Below are positions 15,001-26,390 of a stretch of DNA of 64,000 bases, piece after piece (the stretch's first letter is position 1; each line of letters starts with the position of its first letter). The notes under the pieces are model-generated. The model did no database searches and had not been told where the DNA came from. It saw only the letters and a program-made list of their open reading frames with translations. Made by a program: the position numbers and the translations under genes. Origin of the DNA: Bradysia coprophila. Lineage: Eukaryota; Arthropoda; Insecta; Diptera; Sciaridae. The stretch covers positions 4,658,588 through 4,722,587 of the forward strand of contig NC_050738.1 in NCBI RefSeq assembly GCF_014529535.1, given 5' to 3'.

Positions 15001-18000
15001 TTTTTAAATTTTTCGCCATATCGACATCGAAATATATAAAACTTCTTACACACCTGTCACATACGGCTATTCATCTGTTATCGATAACAACGACAAAAAT
15101 AATGACAGTCTCTGGGTAATATGGTCCGTTATATGGTAAAATGAATGTTAAAACAATTGAAGTACTAGATTTGAAATCAACAGATTAAAAATAATTTGAT
15201 CTATGGAAGTAATAGACCCGATAATCATACTAGTCAGATGCTTGTCGTCTGTGACAGGTTAATCGTACATTTGTTGACGAAATTTATGGAAAAACATTAA
15301 AACAGAACAAACGAACACCTGTTTAGATTGCAAAAAATTAATTGAATTGAATTTTCATAGCTCTTTCGAATTGACTTCGTCACACTAGAGCTACGCAGAT
15401 GTTTTTGTATTTATAATCACTTTGAAACTGAAATAAATGAAATAAATAAATGAGGGATGTGACCCACCCCCAACTATTGCAGTAGTTATCGTAAAGTTCC
15501 TCAAAAGTGATTGCATATTTTGTCGGAAACGTACACACATTTAAACTAAAGCGTTTCCGCTAAAACGCAATTTTTAAGATTACCGCCGACATTTTATTCC
15601 TACTGGGTCATCTGTTTTGAAACTCAGATCACACCAAACTACAATAATGTTTACATGATTGGTCATAAGAAATTTTTCATCATTTTGGTGGCTTTGACCA
15701 AAGTTCTGAAAGAACAGGTTAACACATTCAAAATAATTGCGGCTTGTCAACTTTCGGCAGCCTGGACTTTACTTTAATAGTTGTGTAATACCTCCAAATA
15801 AATATCTAAAAATCTAGAATTCAGTTTTGGATTTTTAGATTTGGAGCCTTTCCTCGGATTACCGCAATTAATTTAAATGTGTTAAGACAACCAAGGTTCT
15901 GAAAGAACAGGTTAACACAACTCTGAGTTGATCACGAAGGCGGTGACACACAATTGCGTCAACGGCTGCGAAGTTTATACGTAAAATGGAACTTTACAAA
16001 AAGAAAATTTGAAATTTCGAGAAAAATATTTTCTTTAATTTGATTTCTCACACTATCTGTTTATAAAATTTGGTGTCACCCGCCTTCGTGGTTGTCTTAA
16101 CCTATACTTTCAGAACCTTGGATGTAATTTGAGTGTGAAAGTGAGTGTGAAGTGCTTTTTCATGATTTTCTTTTTGTAAAATCTTTTAAATGTAACAATA
16201 TTTTGAGAATGCCTGATGTACTAGATTTTTATTTTTCGTATTTCTGCTGGTATTTGATAAAAAACCGCGAAAAAAGTTGATTAGTCGCTTATTGAATTGT
16301 TGATGGTTTTTCCGTTCGGTTTGTGATTTTGTTTATGGCCACCGTGTGCGATGTTTTTTTGTGATCTTCAATCAAATCTGTGAAATTGTATGTGATAAAA
16401 TGTCGTCCATCCAAGGACTTTTATGTGTGTGTCGGAAATGTTATGTTTTATGCCACACGCGGGGCTTATGCGGCATCAAAAGTCGGATGCTTGTAAACCG
16501 ATGTAAAGAAATTGTGGAAAATGTTGACGATATTTTTCTCATTCGGGAAACAAAAATGAACATGAAAAAATTTGTGGCATGTCTATGAAAGCTAAGAATA
16601 CGAGAAGTTATTCGTGAGCCAAAATTGACAAATGATCGACCGGAGCCTAAATGGAATGCGACGTTTGAACAGGATTTACCGGGATATGTGAATAACTGCA
16701 ATTTAACAACTGAACAGATCGTTGGCAATGAATGAAATGAAGCGGAATTGCTGCTTCAAGGATTTCAGTTGCTACAAGGATAGCTTTTGACTTTGGTTTG
16801 TTTCAGCAAACAATTTTTTTAGTTTGAAGCGTTTACTATATAGCTCTTTGTGAACATGGGAAATTCACATTTTACTCGACATTTATATAGTTTAGACGTT
16901 TAGTTTCTTATCATTGACAGTCTTTGTTTAATGAACATTCAAAGTTCTACCTTTCACGCTGCTAACACCTACCATTTGACCTATTTCTCGCCACGTTCGG
17001 ACTGTCTTGACTGTCTTCAGCTTGAAATATCTTAATTGAAAAATGTGCTCTGAACTAAATTGTGTAATTAATGTGCTCTGGGATCGTCTATTCTGTGTAA
17101 GCATAGGTAAGAATTTATTAAAGGTTTATGTGACACATAATATGTGTACAACATAAATTGTTGGTTTGTTTTCGAAACCACACATTAAAGTAGCAGTTTT
17201 ATAACTTTTAGAACAAGATCTTTTCTACAATAAATAGTAGGTAACGAATAGAATTACCTATACAAACCACAACTTTTTAACCTCATACCTATAACGTCTT
17301 GCGTTTATTTAAGCTTTGAAGCAAAGAAGCGAAAAAATTGTGCAAAAGTTGCAGGAGAGTTTTTGATATTGACGAAAACTTCTACGAAAATATATAGAAA
17401 ACCAAAAGAAATACTTTCCTGAACATAGTCCCTTTGTCTTACTATCTAATTTCTCTCTGAACTTCGCAAAAGTTCAAAATACAAAATTCGTTACAAGATT
17501 ACATACTCTTTCGCCTAACTTGCAACCCCATTACTCGCTTCCGTACGCTTTTTACGAACTCTCCTACTCCCTTAGGGCGTCCAAGCTTTTTGAATGAGCC
17601 CATATAAACAATGAATTTATGCACGTTGAGTCATATGATGTAACTTTTCGAAGGAAACAGGATTCAACAAAGTGTTTTTACGCAAACGAAAAATTTCGAA
17701 ATTGTTTTGCTGTCGAAATTCGTTCGAACACATTTTTTCCACAGAAATATTTCGGTAAAACTAACAGATGTGTCTCTGTCTCACATAATTTTCATTATTT
17801 ACCAACTGTTCGCATAATAATTAAAATGTTTCATTCGAATAAACAAAAAAAACTGCATATAGCACAGCCGGTAAAAAAGATGAATAATTAGGGCACATCG
17901 ACAGTAGAATTTGTGTGGAATTGGTGAATGACTGACGCAATAAAGCTAAAAAAACGTTGCAAAGTAAGTTATCCTTTACTCGGGACGATACGATGCGGCT

Positions 18001-19017
18001 TTGGTCACTACTGCAGGAGATCCTGACGAGCTACAATGATTGGCAAATCTTCGAGTACGAATAACATCATTTCAAAGCAAATGTTTTAGAGTTCTATTCG
18101 AAACGAATGGTTGAAAATAGATTGTCCTGAATTGCCTCGTAACATGTATAGGAACGTTCAAAGAATGGAAAATCCCTACGAAGCATTTTGTACGCATACT
18201 GCATTTATTAGATGCTATAATTACAATAATACAAAGTCTGTGACTATCCATATAACAAAAAGTGAAACAGACACCTTCACACAAAGTAAAGAAGAAAGAT
18301 ACGACAAGTGATAACCAAAAGATAACATGAAGATTATAAGGTTTTTTTTTAACACCAGCCGTGCCAGCCGTGACACAAGCTATTCACATTACATTTCAAT
18401 TGATATAAGAAAATGCAACTTTGTCAATCTGTACCAATTAATGGGGCATTCAATTTCCATATCTTTAGTTGTATAAAGAGGACGAATAACAATGAAGAAA
18501 GAAAAAACTGAACAAAAGTCGAAATCAGTAACGTCTTAGAATGCGAATATGGTATCATTGACCTTTAAGGCTTAAACGGAACGAAAAAAACGATATGCAA
18601 TCGGATCGTTTTTGTTTGTTTTTTTATTTTCTTGCTTTCGTTTTGTGTTTGTTTGTTACAAACGGTTAGAAAATATCCCGGAATCGGAATATCTAATTTA
18701 TTGACCAAACAATGCCAGTTTTTGTGGTGTCTTATCTGAACAACATTCACGCATTCGAGTATAAGTTGATTCGTTGAGAAGTATACTTCAAGAGACGTAC
18801 AAATAAAAATAAAACAAATCGAATCAAGGCCAATAAATTGTTCGTAAATCGACACAAATTGTAATTAACACAACTCTAAGTTTACATTTTTGATGATTTT
18901 CATAGCAACAGAGCACTTACATACACGTCAATAAATACATTAAAACAAAAACAAACCTGTTAATAGTGGTTGAACGACAGCATTCTGATTATGTGAATAT
19001 CCTGGCTCTTCCATCAT
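1..19017 (-). CDS. Naprt: Nicotinate phosphoribosyltransferase, six exons, 3' end off the window
   Basis: The enzyme joins nicotinate to PRPP, giving nicotinate mononucleotide in the cytosolic Preiss-Handler NAD pathway. Coding exons on the minus strand: 19017-18957, 14838-14457, 14383-14256, 6406-6094, 798-180 and 121 to beyond base 1. All junctions are GT-AG and reading phase is kept across each one. The reconstruction gives 541 codons before the edge, close to the usual family length, so only a few residues and the stop are missing. Landmarks: N-terminal [19 protein letters not shown] (residues ~15-34), GGFDGTSN with GTHAHAYI (~190-215), TYDVKRSG (~290), [11 protein letters not shown] (~320), and the C-terminal [11 protein letters not shown] (from ~502). 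The start is the first of two adjacent ATGs at 19017. Three introns are very long (5.3, 7.8 and 4.1 kb) and hold repeats, a cassette exon and a nested gene. The family call is firm. Exact splice sites are read from sequence only. Confidence 0.95.
1316..1499 (+). mobile_element. MITE copy (AACCTGTCAC family), 5' end degraded
   Basis: This shares TGAAATCAACCGATTAAAAA, GTAATAGACCCGATAAT and the terminal GTAACAGGTTAA with the copy at 15051-15260. Confidence 0.65.
1579..1857. mobile_element. Inverted-repeat element with ~55-bp arms
   Basis: Left arm 1579-1635 and right arm 1803-1857 are near-perfect reverse complements, sharing TAGCCTCAATACGAACAAC and CTCTACGGATAATA. The 165-bp interior has no convincing coding potential. 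The layout is that of a MITE or foldback insertion in the NAPRT intron. Confidence 0.7.
3903..4220 (-). CDS. Naprt: Candidate cassette exon of the NAPRT gene (106 codons)
   Basis: This open segment lies in the intron between NAPRT exons 4 and 5. It is preceded by a branch-like CTAAC and the acceptor TAATTTCAG, and ends at the donor CAG|GTAACT. It is 318 bases long, a multiple of three, with no stop in the reading phase (2) that exon 4 leaves and exon 5 expects. Inclusion would change TYDVK-R-SGLLN to TYDVK-S-(insert)-R-SGLLN. The encoded stretch is hydrophilic and rich in Asn, Asp, Ser and Thr, with no recognisable domain, which suits a disordered surface loop. I infer an alternatively spliced isoform. 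A chance open stretch with both splice sites and matching phases is possible but unlikely. Confidence 0.65.
4599..4807 (-). mobile_element. MITE with 17-bp terminal inverted repeats
   Basis: It begins AACCTGTCACAGACGGC and ends in the near-exact reverse complement GCCGTCTGTAACAGGTT, 209 bp in all. It carries the AGATTTCTG/CTTCATTTG blocks also seen, inverted, at 29312-29518. It has no coding capacity. Confidence 0.85.
6585..8201 (-). CDS. CFAP45: CFAP45-like axonemal coiled-coil protein, intronless, nested in a NAPRT intron
   Basis: This is a single uninterrupted reading frame of 538 residues, close to the length of vertebrate CFAP45 (CCDC19). The N-terminus is basic. A short conserved block, VRDLVVPT, lies near residue 80, followed by EINRLTAK. 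From about residue 110 to the end the protein is highly charged, Glu/Lys/Arg-rich helix typical of a trichohyalin-plectin-homology coiled coil, with the block [20 protein letters not shown] near 190. CFAP45 is a microtubule inner protein of cilia and sperm flagella. In an insect the expected sites are sperm tails and sensory cilia. The gene sits wholly inside the 7.8-kb NAPRT intron, on the same strand and without introns of its own. That suggests an old retrogene or ancestral nesting. The TPH-type coiled coil is clear. Assignment to CFAP45 rather than another TPH protein rests on the short conserved blocks. Confidence 0.8.
   Translation of the reverse strand: MLVARGSQSSYGQNKTKRNFVKENARVKFGKYAAQKGFTSGSYTQHHPSKCNHTLNGQPIHLKKDSEVQLVRIKYQESVRDLVVPTTVNIHPAIWPVKEINRLTAKSQLVTIDEKKSELQRKYDEMKYLEEECEKRKAHLKELDKIKANYNSDDEADDAAEKQQILDRARIEQIEGTAEFRRANQLIVSKKCQLTRAAQIAEKNQIQREVRDYNLFLEKSILDDCAKALQLESENALKRRQSKAELAESLKDRVNQKELSEKMAAEKALEMDKAEVHANAVELAMLEEQEKKQRTEQMFKTREDIENFKALRETLQNKALEEERIMELKAQEHMRKKQEEMKKMAEARRLVQEEKRRKAEELLMIQAKLLETRNQQGESNIKRLEEEKEREFRRKAKEDALKRKLLHKDVQDVRAFQLQEIRRKKEMEKEQERVALKQLKEKIDSEEMEEKRKMERNRVEKEQLQNEIINQIKEKERKKQMEEERAKVDYIKEQERQKEQLTSIQSVLNAKLAEMEEAKMPLEDIREIKRKIKSKLVS
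8541..8645 (+). mobile_element. Fragment of the AACCTGTCAC MITE family
   Basis: It contains TGTTATCGACAACGATAACC and AAATGAAGTAAAAGATTTCT, both present in the full copies at 4599 and 29312. Neither terminus is preserved. Confidence 0.5.
10885..11008. mobile_element. Tc1/mariner-type MITE flanked by TA
   Basis: A 124-bp hairpin-like element. Arms 10885-10930 and 10963-11008 are almost perfect reverse complements beginning CAGTGAACGACATCTC and ending GATGTCGTTCACTG. It is flanked on both sides by TA, the target duplication of Tc1/mariner transposases. Confidence 0.85.
13011..13039 (+). repeat. Short microsatellite, TTTAATACA units
   Basis: Three tandem copies of the 9-base unit TTTAATACA, with a partial fourth. 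Confidence 0.7.
15051..15260 (+). mobile_element. MITE copy (AACCTGTCAC family)
   Basis: It begins ACCTGTCACATACGGC and ends GTCGTCTGTGACAGGTT, so the terminal inverted repeat is kept. The interior matches 1316-1499. It lies in the first long NAPRT intron. Confidence 0.8.
15700..16122. repeat. Compound inverted- and direct-repeat block
   Basis: TTCTGAAAGAACAGGTTAAC occurs at ~15704 and ~15899 in the same direction. TTAACACATTCAAA...GCGG (15718) is inverted at 15860-15884. A second pair of arms (GATCACGAAGGCGGTGACAC at ~15930 and GTGTCACCCGCCTTCGTGG at ~16073) encloses a further segment. This looks like two related inverted-repeat elements side by side, or one inserted into another. Confidence 0.65.
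16123..18956. other. Remainder of the first NAPRT intron, no gene seen
   Basis: AT-rich intron. An open stretch around 16346-16588 (Cys-rich in translation) ends in stops and has no homologue I recognise. Confidence 0.5.
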
Positions 19018-20345
19018 TGTCGATCGCGTTGTAGAATAAGACCGCGTAAGATTTATTAGTTTAAACAACAACCTGAACCGAATATTTCAGATCAAACACA
19101 TAGCCACAAAATAGACCGAGTGAATAAAATTCCTTTTTCTTATCAATGAAAACAAGTTTCAACACTTTTTACATAACCTCACTACGAAGTAGTGAACTGA
19201 ACGAATGGAAAGTCACCAACTGAATGGAACTGTAAAAAAATACGAACTGGAGAGCTCTCTTCAAACTGAACGACAAAACAAAAATCCAGTTGTATTTATA
19301 TTTTGTGGAGTGGAAACATTCCTCGAAAATGAGAGCGAATCGAGCGAATGATAAGAGTGTGGAGAGACTTTCAAATAAATACTACGCACACGAAAGAGAC
19401 TCACGAACGGAAAATACACATCAAAACACACGAACATATGTTCAGTGAGATGAGTTTTAGACGTTTTGGAGCACGTGAAACGTTATGTTTTGAAAGGTTG
19501 CATGAAGGTCATTAGTTGCACTGTCACTGTCAAAACTGTGAACAGCGCGGGTATGAATCGTTTGTTCAGAAAGAAATCTCTTGTTACGGTAGTGTTAGGG
19601 TGGTTCACGTTTGTGAAAATTATTTGAATCAAGTGTACTGTATAGGAATACTGAGATGCGGCTGTTATGTGAAGAATGTTGATTTTTCTTTCGTGATTCG
19701 ATATCAAGTTTGACTATTCTGTTCACAGTTTTTCTACCCGTTTTCCCTCATTTTAGAGAGAGCTGTTCAGTAAACAGAACCAATGGTTCTGAACCATGTC
19801 CAATTTTTTTTTCGTAAACGGTGAGTAAACGGAGTGCAGTCTATGTGTTTCGTGCTTATACAGTTCATACTTACATATATGTATGGGTCGCGTCGTCGTC
19901 TGTCGTCAGCAATGTTAGCTAGCTCTCTTTACTTTTATCCTGATTGTTATCTGTTGCAAGTTGTAAGTTGGTGCCCAACAATAGATTGTGTTTGTTTTCG
20001 GTTTAAATTGAATAACTTGCATGTTTGAAGTGAAATAAAACGCAGGCCACACATTTTTATACACAAAGTAAATGTATTACAAAAGTTAAAAGTAAAAACT
20101 AAGTTAAAAGGCACAATAGAGTATACAAAAAAAATTCTTTAAAAATATTTTCGGTAGGTCTTAAGTCATTCACTTATATAAAATGAGAGCGTAGCAAAAA
20201 TTTGAGATGATTTTCTCTTACAAAAGCGATGCGAATGCTTTGTCATAGTAATAACGTCACATCCAGAAGCAATTTCCCCATCAAGGATTTTGAGGAGTGA
20301 CCTTACAGTTTAAAAAGAAGTCCTCCATTTCGCCTTCGTTTTCGT

Positions 20346-20515
20346 TGATCCAACGCACTTCAAGCATGAGTGGTATTCTAAACGGAGTACTGAAACGGGA
20401 CAGTGTATCAAAGAAATTTTGACACTGTAAAAAAATCTGGAGAAATTTGTCATACAAAAAAGTACTATATTTGACAGCTGTCACTCGAAGAACTTTTGCT
20501 TGAAGTGGGTTGGTT
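20346..20515. mobile_element. MITE copy (CAACGCACTTCAAGC family)
   Basis: Left end CCAACGCACTTCAAGCATGA and right end GCTTGAAGTGGGTTGG are inverted relative to each other. Related ends appear at 28725, 29109, 34247-34434 and 46650-46922. Confidence 0.7.
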
Positions 20516-20554
20516 GACCTTATCGTTTGTGAGCAGCGTCGCACACGTTGTAGA

Positions 20555-20732
20555 AAATTCAAATTGCTGTCAAAATGAAGATTTCGGTGTCGAATGAAGA
20601 ATGAAATTTAAAAATAAAAGTTTTATTGAAAAGCCGTCTGGCATGATCTGTGTTGATAATCCGGAAATTTAAGTTTTAAATTTCATTCTTCATTTGATAC
20701 CGAAACCTTCATTTTGACACCAACTTGAATTT
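20555..20732. repeat. Long inverted repeat, arms about 57 bp
   Basis: The arm 20555-20613 and the arm 20673-20732 are close reverse complements, sharing GTCAAAATGAAG, CGGTGTCGA and AATGAAGAATGAAATTTAAA. The loop is about 60 bp. It lies between the NAPRT and smo genes, downstream of smo. Confidence 0.75.
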
Positions 20733-21250
20733 CCCATGTGTGATGGCTGAAATGTTAGGTCCCTTCTAGGGTTTCAAAAATGAAAGTCGTACGAAACATG
20801 CTTTCGTATCGGACAGTGTAATATTACCGATTGAGACGAAACAGAGAATTTTGTATAGTGTTGCGCCACCAGTTACACTCGCTGAGTGTCGTTGTCGATG
20901 CTGCCGGAATTGTTTTAAAAACACTAAAAATATTTGACAAAACATTCCTATCGCCTAAACATAATATAGTAAACGTTGATTGGAGACTGAACTGAAAACA
21001 ATTTTCTTAAGTACCACAAACAAATCTCATTGCCAAGGTTCAGTCTTCAAAATGCTTTCCAGAAATTAACTGTTTTCTAGACAAATTGTCTCTCCCTAAC
21101 ATTAATGATGATCGGTTTTCGTACGTATACACAATCAAACTACACAATGTAACTCCATTAGAGTTTATAAAAACAGTCTGCCCGATTCGAAGTAAAGCTT
21201 CCACATCGCGCTCACTCCAGTCAGTCAGAAAATGTTGGTTTACATTCCAT

Positions 21251-24200
21251 CTATTTGGATGGCAGTAGCAACATCTTAAGTTTATCAGTTTCGCTCATAG
21301 TCAGCGTGTCTCGCCTCGAGGTCATCGTCGACTCTTTCCGTTTGTTTGGTGTCAATAGCTGATGATTTTCGGTAAATTCATCATCGTCTTTCACATCTCG
21401 GTCCATTTTTCGGATCGCTGTGTCATATTCATCGGTTAGCTGAGTTTGCGTTTCGATTTCATAAGAATTCGCCTGGGTGCCGACGTCACAGCTGGTTTTG
21501 CTGTTGCGGGAATGCGTTTTTCCCATAGATACTCCCGAATACGAACTCTGCACACCGGCCGGAATTTCCAAACCGGATGAATACGATGCAAACGACGAAT
21601 CATCTATGCCGGAAAATTGACCGGCTGCATCCCTTTTTGTTGTCAATTTTGTGACATTCTTCGAGCTTTTTCGCAGTCGTCTCGAGTTTGGTCGTGATGA
21701 TTTTCTGCTTCTTATGCTTCTCAAACTGTTCTTACTGTTTCGATCAACGTCCGGTCGTTCTTTGCTGCTCTTGAGCGAGTTGTTGGTCGAATTGATATTA
21801 TTCGTTGCATTCAGAACCTCTTGTAGACTTGGATATGGATACGCCCTTCGTTCGGGCTCATCATCACTGCGAGCCTCACCACCGAATTCATCGTCACTTA
21901 CTCGCATGTCCTGTCGCATAACGAAATCCAAACGAGAGTCCTGAATTTTAACAGACGTTCTCGACTGATTATCGTCATCGGTAGTCGTACCCATGTTCTG
22001 ATTCTGCAATACGGTCTTGAGAATATGGGTAATGTCATTGGCGTTAACAACACCAGCATTACGTCGCTTTAAACTCTTATCTTTCGATGTGAAGAAACAA
22101 TTTGACGGATAGCTGGTCTTCTGCATTGCCGTAATAATTTGACTTTCGACCGACGTGCTGCTCTCCCTGCGGAAGCGTTGCTTATTTGTCGCATTGAAAT
22201 CTCGTCGTCGACCCCGCGTTTTACTTTTAACTGTTCCATGATGCGTTCGACGAGCAACCTTTGTCTGTACCTCGGCAATTTTCACGGATACTTGTGAGTC
22301 AACGGAATTCCGTCGAGATTCAACTGAATAGTGACGAACACTGACACTAATCTCCGAGTCCAATGAGCTTTTGCGCGATGCACAACTGGACGAATTATTG
22401 TTAGCTCCAGTCAGCGCATATCGGCGTCTCAATAAGCCAGGCAAATAATTGGTCCACGTTGTGCTGATGTCATTGGTGGCAGTAGAATTTAAGTCGTTTA
22501 CGTTGAAATTTAAACCAACCGGATCTGTGTGGCTCTTGTAGAACGATATCGATAGACGGCCTTTGTCTTGGAATTCCTTACGTTTCTCATATGCTTGGGC
22601 TATAACTTTGTGCTTTCGGATTTTCATCTCCTCGTTACCTTGCTCATAGCCGAGTTTTCTAATTAGACAAAGAACAAGAGAGAGAGAGGATGTGTCACAG
22701 GTGAAATTCAAGTAATCGACAGACTGGTAGGGTAAACTCACTTTTTGATGTATCTCTTCCAAGTATCGATAGATGAGGTAGTCCAACATAAGGAAGACAT
22801 AACGATTCCTGACCCAAACAGGCAGAGCAGCTGCAACTGTAAAATGGCCACACTCGGTCGATTTTCCAGTTTACAGGCCGAATGAACGTCGGTGTAAGTG
22901 GACAGAATTTTACAACTGAAAGATAGAAACATTTTGAGAGAACGAATCCAACCCACCGTTAGCACTCCTTACATAATCAATTCCCTCAAGCCTTCGGTCC
23001 ACAGATGCGAGTTTCGAAATTCGTAAGCCTGGCAAATGATCGCCACCAAAATGAACACGAACGCAAACATTGTGGTCAATCCAATGCGAACGATTGTAAC
23101 GTGAATCTTATTGCTGGCGGTCGGAGACTTGATGCTAGTGGAAAATTTCTTCAAGTCGAACAGAATGACCATGCCTCGGATGATGAAGAAACCTCCGACC
23201 AACAAGACACCACACAGCGGTCCGAGCATGAATCCGGCTCGGATTGGATGATTCACGTATCCAACGAAACATATTCCGACGATGCTATTGCCATCGACTT
23301 CGCTTAGTGCCATTATGGTGATGGTTAAAACCAACTAATTTTGGAACAGAGAAAAACTTGAGGTCGCTTGTTCAGTGGATTTAAAATGATCAAACTTACG
23401 GGAAAGGACCACGCCACCAGATGAAAATAGCTTCCCTTTTTATCGATTCTATCTTGAGCGTTTCCTTGAAAATAATTTTTTGAATTAGCGAAACTGTTTA
23501 ACGTCGTTTTGTAGTATGTGCTGTACTTACCAACCGCTCTCAAATGAAACGAGTACGCGAATATTATGAACCATACCATCACCGCAATTTGCGAGTAAAA
23601 AACTAAAACGAACACCACGATGCAAGACAAATTTTCGCCAGCACTCGGCTCCGAATATCTTAGAGTTCCATCTTTGCGACAGACAATGTCCTCCCGACTA
23701 CCTGGTGTAAATTGTGCTAGCCATCTGAAAGAGTTAGATAATTGATGGTTGAATGGCGTTGATCAAATGAGCTGTGATCGTAACCCTCACCCCAAACAAT
23801 TGATCAGGAAGCAAACGTTGATGTAGAAAATTATCAGTGCTGGATACTTATTGGCATTCTGCCAGTCGATCAAGAATGTTACGATGGCAAAGAGATTGCA
23901 CATGAAACAGAGTGAGGCTCCCCATGCATTCAGTTTGTTTATCTGTCGATGTTCATCGTCCGTATACAGTGGATCCTTACATTGAATGCCACATCCTTCG
24001 ATATCTATCGGGACGAGAACCAAAAGTAGTTTTGTGTTCTCAACCCTTTGAGAGGCTACAGTTCCCATCATTGAGGGAATCGATCGGCTAAATTTCCTCA
24101 CATTTCCCTCAACTTCAAACTCGAGGAAAGTAAGTCAAGAAGCTTCCCGTGTCGCTCTGGGACTATTTTAAAATTACCTTTATAATAACTGGTCGCTGAA

Positions 24201-25074
24201 TCAGTTGGCACCAGCGGTAGTAGACAATTTCCGGTTGCATTAAATTTCATTTCCCTCACATCATTGTTGCACTTCGACGGGAACAGTGTATCGTTGCATT
24301 TCAAAAACTCCGGAAAAAAGGTCGTGTTGTACAGGATACGGCACGGTTCGAGTGTTATGCGACACATTTCCAATGACGGTAGATAAACCATATCTCGATT
24401 TCCTATTGTCTCGCATTTCGGCACATAGACTGCACAGAGAAAGGGCTGCAATGCAAGCAAGTTAAACATATTCCCTCCCCATTTTGAACAGAAAGAATGA
24501 ATTTACTTGAATGACCGCCCAACATTTCGGAATATTTCGTAGCGCCTCGTAATTGTACAAACGTTCTCGACTCTCATCCTGGTTCAACGAGTCTGTCAAA
24601 TCCAAACTGGTATATTGATACGGCAATTTCGATCCGAAACAAGTGGCATTCTTCAGTTTCTCGCATCGTCCCGGTCGCACACAGTGAATATGTCGTATGT
24701 CTCTTCCGTCAAACCACGGTTTGTCGTCCTTACCCTTTTTGCCTATTTGAATTTTCATTTTGTGTTCTTAGAACTCTGCCAGTGTGACTGTAAAGCTAAC
24801 ATTACCATTTATTCTATAGTTTCGGCTGCCGTAAATCGGTTCAATATCGGGCACATCATCATCATTTGCAACCGGAAGTCGTGGTACTCCCTGGCCAAAA
24901 TCCGGCACAGATCTTTGAGCTTTGTTTCCAATGCAACAGTTTAAATGCAGTATCGTCAATATCACAGTTATTTTGAGAGTATTCGGTGGTCTGCAGAAAT
25001 ACATAAAATCGGAACGTGTGAATGGTCGATCAGTACAGTTTCCCGATAGCGATTCGAATCACTTACAATTTCAT
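21251..25074 (-). CDS. smo: Smoothened, seven-pass Hedgehog signal transducer
   Basis: Ten coding exons: 25074-25067, 24990-24806, 24742-24507, 24445-24178, 24004-23791, 23724-23531, 23464-23400, 23334-22973, 22915-22742 and 22658-21251. Phases agree at all nine junctions and the total is 1037 codons plus stop. Residues 1-24 form a signal peptide (MKLPPNTLKITVILTILHL). The Cys-rich Frizzled domain follows (~75-230, with CFGSKLPYQYTSLDL), then seven membrane segments (~245-560, with DRIDKKGSYFHLVAW and ALSEVDGNSIVGICF). The long cytosolic tail keeps HTDPVGLNFNVNDLNS and the PKA-type sites RKSS (Ser667), RRNS (Ser687) and RRESS (~735). It ends in the conserved DKLKMLLLPSK. Ptc restrains Smo; Hedgehog relieves this and the tail then signals to the Costal2/Fused complex. 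The only weak point is the first exon, which carries 8 coding bases. An alternative start within exon 2 (25004) would give a poorer signal peptide. Confidence 0.97.
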
Positions 25075-25438
25075 TGTGCATGAGTACAACTAAACATAAT
25101 TTGAACACATAAAAAGGAGATTACGAAATGAGGCTGAACGTATAGGATCGAGAAAAAATAAAAACTTTGTGATTACATCGAATGGCAATGTTCTGTGCAT
25201 ATAAATAAACAAAAATCAGAAAAAAATGACAATAAGTACAAAGAAAACAAGTGATTTAATAATGTGTGTATAGGTGTTGCGTACGGTATACGATTTTGTT
25301 GAATGAAACCAGCATTTATTCTACTCACTAATCCATTTCAATTTCGTAAATTATTCGTCAAGACGCTTCACTTTCTTTGCTAATAAAAACGCGTCGAATT
25401 GTTATATTACAACACGCCGAGCTAGAAGACCACCCATC
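25075..25438. promoter_or_regulatory. Shared 5' interval between smo and a divergent small gene
   Basis: This stretch separates the smo start codon from a GT-AG donor (ATC|GTGAGTA at 25439, plus strand) that would end a 5' untranslated exon of the 79-residue gene. Both genes point outward, so it probably holds a bidirectional promoter. I see AT-rich DNA but no core element I would defend. Confidence 0.35.
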
Positions 25439-26390
25439 GTGAGTATATTATTATATTTCCTTGAATTTTGACGTTTTGTACTTATGCTGTCTCTTTAAGA
25501 CATTTTTTAAGAAAGCATTGCATTTTGGTCGAGAGATGGCGGTCGGTTGTTATTTTCAGAATTTGAATTATTGGAACTTATGAGGCGGTTCGCTTGAAAT
25601 TCGAAGCTGAATGATATTTTAATGGTCTCCCTTTCATCAAGGTCATGTTTTTGGTACAATTAACGACGAATACAAATCCATGTAAATTCAGATCCTTTCT
25701 CAATCACAATTTATTCTTTTAATGTCACAGCATCCAAGGGTTTGATCAGAAATGGTCAGCTCTAACTGGATGAAATCTATAAAAATCCAAGGGTTTGGCT
25801 TTCAGCTGGCAAATGCCATGATATAAATACAATAATTGTTGTTCAGGTACGGCCTGTATTTTTCATGGATTGGTCGTCATCGTCGGCTTTGATTAGTTGG
25901 TTATAGCAACTGAGAATTCCGTTGATGAAAAAGATAAATTTTTGACGATAAAAAATCGGCGAGCGATTGTTCGGTTTCTATGTGCTGCAGACATGGTTAA
26001 AGTATTTAGAACGAGACGTTAGGTTTTTGATTTTATTCGACTATCAATAACACTCTTACAGTCAAGTGTATTCCGACACCTATCGAATCACCAAAAACCA
26101 ACAGGAAAGGAAGAGTTGAGTTTAATTTGGTTTTTTCAAAATTATTTCCGATCGTCCTCAAAGTCTTTTCTGAAAGAATGGTACGACTCCCGAAAAGTTA
26201 GTACGAAATGATCATCAATTATGTCGCGAATTAAATTCACTTGACTTCGAGACAATGTACTAAAGTTTGGAAAACATAATGGTTCCCTCTTGGACCGCTT
26301 GACTCTACGATAACGATATCGAATGGCCTCTTATCTCTTAATCGATAGAGCTTCTAATAAATTCTAAAATTAACCATTTCCCTGTTACAG

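Noticed and set aside
16346-16588. Cys-rich 80-residue plus-strand frame
   Set aside because: Not recognised; stops follow directly, there is no homologous block and no poly(A) or splice support.
22069-22278. Arg-rich minus-strand frame
   Set aside because: Alternate reading frame of the last smo exon.
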